Part shown: positions 60,600 to 64,000 of the stretch, in pieces
How positions within the stretch are numbered: position 1 is the stretch's first letter
Layout: the number at the start of each line of letters is the position of its first letter
From: Archegozetes longisetosus
Lineage: Eukaryota; Arthropoda; Arachnida; Sarcoptiformes; Trhypochthoniidae
DNA: 64,000 bases
Reading direction: 5' to 3'
Assembly: GCA_018873245.2 (NCBI GenBank)
Contig: JAEMBT020000006.1
Location: 1,123,804 to 1,187,803 of the forward strand
The notes under the pieces: model-generated
What the model saw: only the letters and a program-made list of their open reading frames with translations
Database searches by the model: none
Told to the model about the DNA's origin: nothing
Made by a program: the position numbers and the translations under genes

Positions 60600-63500
60600 T
60601 GAAATGAAAATTTTTAATTATTCTTTGTTATTTTGAATTTTAAACTTTATAAATACCTTAACCACAGATTTTATCATTTGCAAATTTGGAATGTCCAGTT
60701 CAATAAAATATTCATTATGGCTAATGGTCAATACAACACAATTAAGTTTCAATTTCGATCATTGACACGAGCTATTTGGAAAATAATTCTACTATTTTTC
60801 ACTTCTAATTTAAGAATATTGTTGCCGAAATTTTTCTTATTGAGTCACAGAAATATTTGCAATTTTAAAACATTTATTTAGAACGGGCTCAAAACATTTT
60901 AATTGATGATCACTTATTGAATTATCAAAATGAAATGCGCACGAAAGGAATGGCGACTTAAAATATTGAAATTTTCTAAAGTTTGAATTGTTTGATGGCT
61001 GCCGAACAACAATTGATTTGACTCTAAAAGAGCACAACTAAATACATTTGTGAAATGAAGCATTCAATCTATGTCTTCTTAATATAATTGATACGAAAAC
61101 ATAATATAAATATATATAATATATCCCAATATTTATTCTCTACCATAGCTGAGGGCAAATTTAAATATACTTTTCCGAGACGTATTCAATTTTATCTCTT
61201 TAATCGTTTTTTCGGTTTCCTTTTGAACTATATTTTATGACCCGCGGTTCAGAAGTTGCACATAAGTTAAATATGATATATAATCAATAAAAGATAGAAT
61301 TTTTTGTGTTCAACTCTTGTGTTGTTTTTGGATACCAAAAACTTTTTCTAATGTGACTTCTAAATATAATTTGGATAGAAATACAAGTAAAAATGCTTTG
61401 CTCATACAATATTTCTATAACATATTTTTAATATCGATTACAATATTTCATAACCAAATATTTCTCACGCTTCACATTAAAAGTTTTTGAGACTCAAATA
61501 ATCACGAAAAAATGATTACTCATTAATCAACCAAAATATATTCATGAGACATGATTTATTGAACTATCAACTTATTAAGAAAAAAATTTTGTGGAGCAGA
61601 ATAAAAAACATTAATTAATTATTCTATTATAAGAACAGGAAACGTTTATGAGAGTTTAGTAGAACAGTTATGTACGAATAGACAAGTATTTATCTATACT
61701 ATGAAAACTCAGAGACAAAGTGTTCAATTGTTAAGAATTATTAGCACTTAAATAGTGAGACAATTATTTCGGATATCGCCTGACGTTTCATATGATTAAG
61801 TGATACCATTAATCGAAAAGGATTTTCACTTAAAGTGAAGTAAGAAGTGCTACAAATAATAAGTGACTGTTTTCCATCACAATAGATAACAGAATAAAAG
61901 AATAAATTGAGAGAAAACATAAGTTATAAGTCCTCTCTTTTTTATGGGTATAAATCTTAATCTGAATCTCTGAGGAATTTAATCATGGAGTAAAGTTAAA
62001 GTAATTAAGAAGTTTTCTCTGTCAACATAAGCCTCTCATTAATACACCAAAGTTTAGGCAAAAAAATTTAATATTCAAAGAAATAAATTATGTTATGAAA
62101 GAATGGATAGTAAAATAAGAGCATTTTATCAAATTGTGGTTCTCGTGTTAATTGAATGCTTTGAAGAATTTTGTTTTGTAAAAACAAACGCCGATTCTTT
62201 CTCTAGATTTTTTGGTCACAAAGTTTAAGTTGAAGGTTTTGTAGTTTAAAAAGGAAGAAATAAACATGTTATAAAGATTAATGATCGTCACATCGAATTG
62301 TGTAAAAGTACCCATTTTTGGGATACACATTAGAGATAATAGTGAAATATATAAGCATAGAGAAAAAGTTGTCGAACAAATATTTGAAAAGAATTCAATC
62401 ATTTATCTCCTTGTCTTATTTTATACCAAATATATATTTAATGTTAAAATGTTTGTTATCATTTGAGATAAATGAGAAGTTTGCAGCCACGTTATTACGA
62501 GATATGAAGAAGCAATTAATGAAAACATAGCTGCTACGGTATTATTTAGAAAAACGACAATATGTTCACTGAGTGCAAACTCCGTTAACTATCTCATACC
62601 TAAAGGTTAAACAAATAATTAAATATAAATACTTTGAACACCTCTTTGACAAGTATTAATTCGTAATTTAATTTTTAACCAAAAATATAGTTTATAAAAC
62701 CATGACAACGGTTACTCGAACTAAAGCATACAAAACTTGTAAATTAAAAGTTTTAAACAGTTAATTTTGTGAAAATTGATGTATTTGCTTAGATTTGTAC
62801 AAATAGTGATTTCGTATTAAGCGCCTATATTTTGATAATCAAACTTTTATTCCCTTAATATGACAAAATTGAGCGAACACAATATCCCGACTGTTTCATT
62901 AATTGCTTCTTATATAGGCTTTCGAACTATATCAGAGTTTGTTCACTGACATCGAATTTGATATGAAGTGTTAAAAGTCTCTTAAGTTCTGTGTCTGTCA
63001 TATAGTGAGATATTATTATCATTATAGGAAGAAATGATAGCAAACAGACAGATAGTTATGTACTGAAAAAAAATAAGAAGAGAAGAATATGTCAAACTCA
63101 GTATATGGTCAAGAATTATGTTTATAGAGGACATATGAGTTATGGCTTATTTATATATCTGGCCAATCAATTGCTATTCACAACAGAATGTGGAGTCACT
63201 CGAAAAAAGTTTCTGCAGTTCACGAATAATGTACTCAAGAGGTTTGGGTCACTAGATTTGTCTTTTCTTTGATGATACGAATATATTTGATTCTATGACC
63301 TTTCATATCTCGTGATTAACGTTAGATATCATTATACGTATACTCGTAAGTCAGCTTCGAGTCGAAATTGCAACATTAATAGGTATTTTTTCGTTGCACT
63401 TCAGGCAAGCATTGCATAAATAGTTCATAAATGTGCCAGTTTTAGGATGTTATGCACATCTTTTAATCACATATCCTGAACAAACTAAATCACATTAAAT

Positions 63501-64000
63501 TGTATGCTATTTTTCAATCAGTTAAAAGTAATAAGTTGTTTCCAAAAATATTTTGAAATGAAACTTTGGTAGGGGTAAACCGAATTCCGATTACAAACTG
63601 TATTATTTATAAGTTTAATTAATTTGAATCGAATGGAAATCACGTTTTCCTTATAACTGAATTGGAGTTTGCGTGGGTTTTCGAAAATCCATAGAGAATT
63701 TGATTTATGAAAGTTTAATTTATATGAAGAACCAGAAACAATTAGATGATGATTGGCGCAATATTCCTGATTGAACTCAGTTGACATCCTGTTAAGAGTC
63801 ATCAAATTTAAATCGATTTCTCACTCGGAAGCACTGAAGCGAAAAATTTGGTAACTTTCTGTGTTAGAAGAAAGAGCAATTGATTGACTTATAGATATTC
63901 GTTAAGCATGATTTTCCAAAATAAACTGCGATTTACCAAAGTTGGCTCAAAAATAAAGAGTGAGAAAAAAGAAAAGAAGAAAATGATACAATCATTTGAT
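60600..64000. other. 3' flank of right cadherin
   Basis: No gene supported. About 61.1-63.2 kb aligns with 41.7-43.4 kb in reverse orientation. Several open frames of 60-95 codons are AT-driven and unsupported. Confidence 0.6.

Overview
The window is AT-rich eukaryotic nuclear DNA, almost certainly from an arthropod. Introns have GT..AG borders, the only well-supported host gene family is a classical cadherin, and the mobile DNA is arthropod-type (Tc1/mariner including a DD41D mariner, hAT, MITEs, an arthropod SWIM zinc-finger repeat gene). A mite or other chelicerate is a guess from compact short introns and gene style, not something the sequence proves. There are no bacterial operons, rRNA genes or CRISPR arrays.

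Layout. 1-10.3 kb is a transposon graveyard: a broken IS630/Tc1-type transposase invaded by a (GA)n microsatellite, a tRNA-like relic and minisatellite, a long-armed foldback element, a SWIM-domain pseudogene, a 397-bp MITE with a perfect 9-bp target duplication, a near-complete DD41D mariner with one premature stop, a decayed TA-flanked element with mariner-like TIRs, and a CCCGA-rich TIR element. 11.35-21.3 kb and 50.9-60.6 kb are the two arms of a large inverted duplication, about 9.8 kb each. Each arm carries a complete five-exon gene for the same small classical-type cadherin, on the minus strand in the left arm and the plus strand in the right. The 30-kb spacer holds hAT and Tc-like elements, an 880-bp palindrome, a perfect 39-bp-arm hairpin with mariner-like ends, and a third, exon-less relic of the cadherin locus at about 41.7-47.5 kb. 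60.6-64 kb is 3' flank shared with that relic.

The cadherins (650 and 646 residues in my models) have a signal-peptide exon, a fast-changing linker exon, two good cadherin repeats, a third degenerate repeat, one membrane helix, and a tail that keeps the EGGGE juxtamembrane (p120-catenin type) motif but shows no recognisable beta-catenin-binding segment. Exons 3-5 with introns 3-4 are nearly identical between copies, while exon 2 and most of intron 1 are strongly diverged. That patchwork suggests gene conversion between inverted paralogues. Exon models were built by eye from arm-to-arm comparison, phase continuity and splice signals; there is no transcript evidence.
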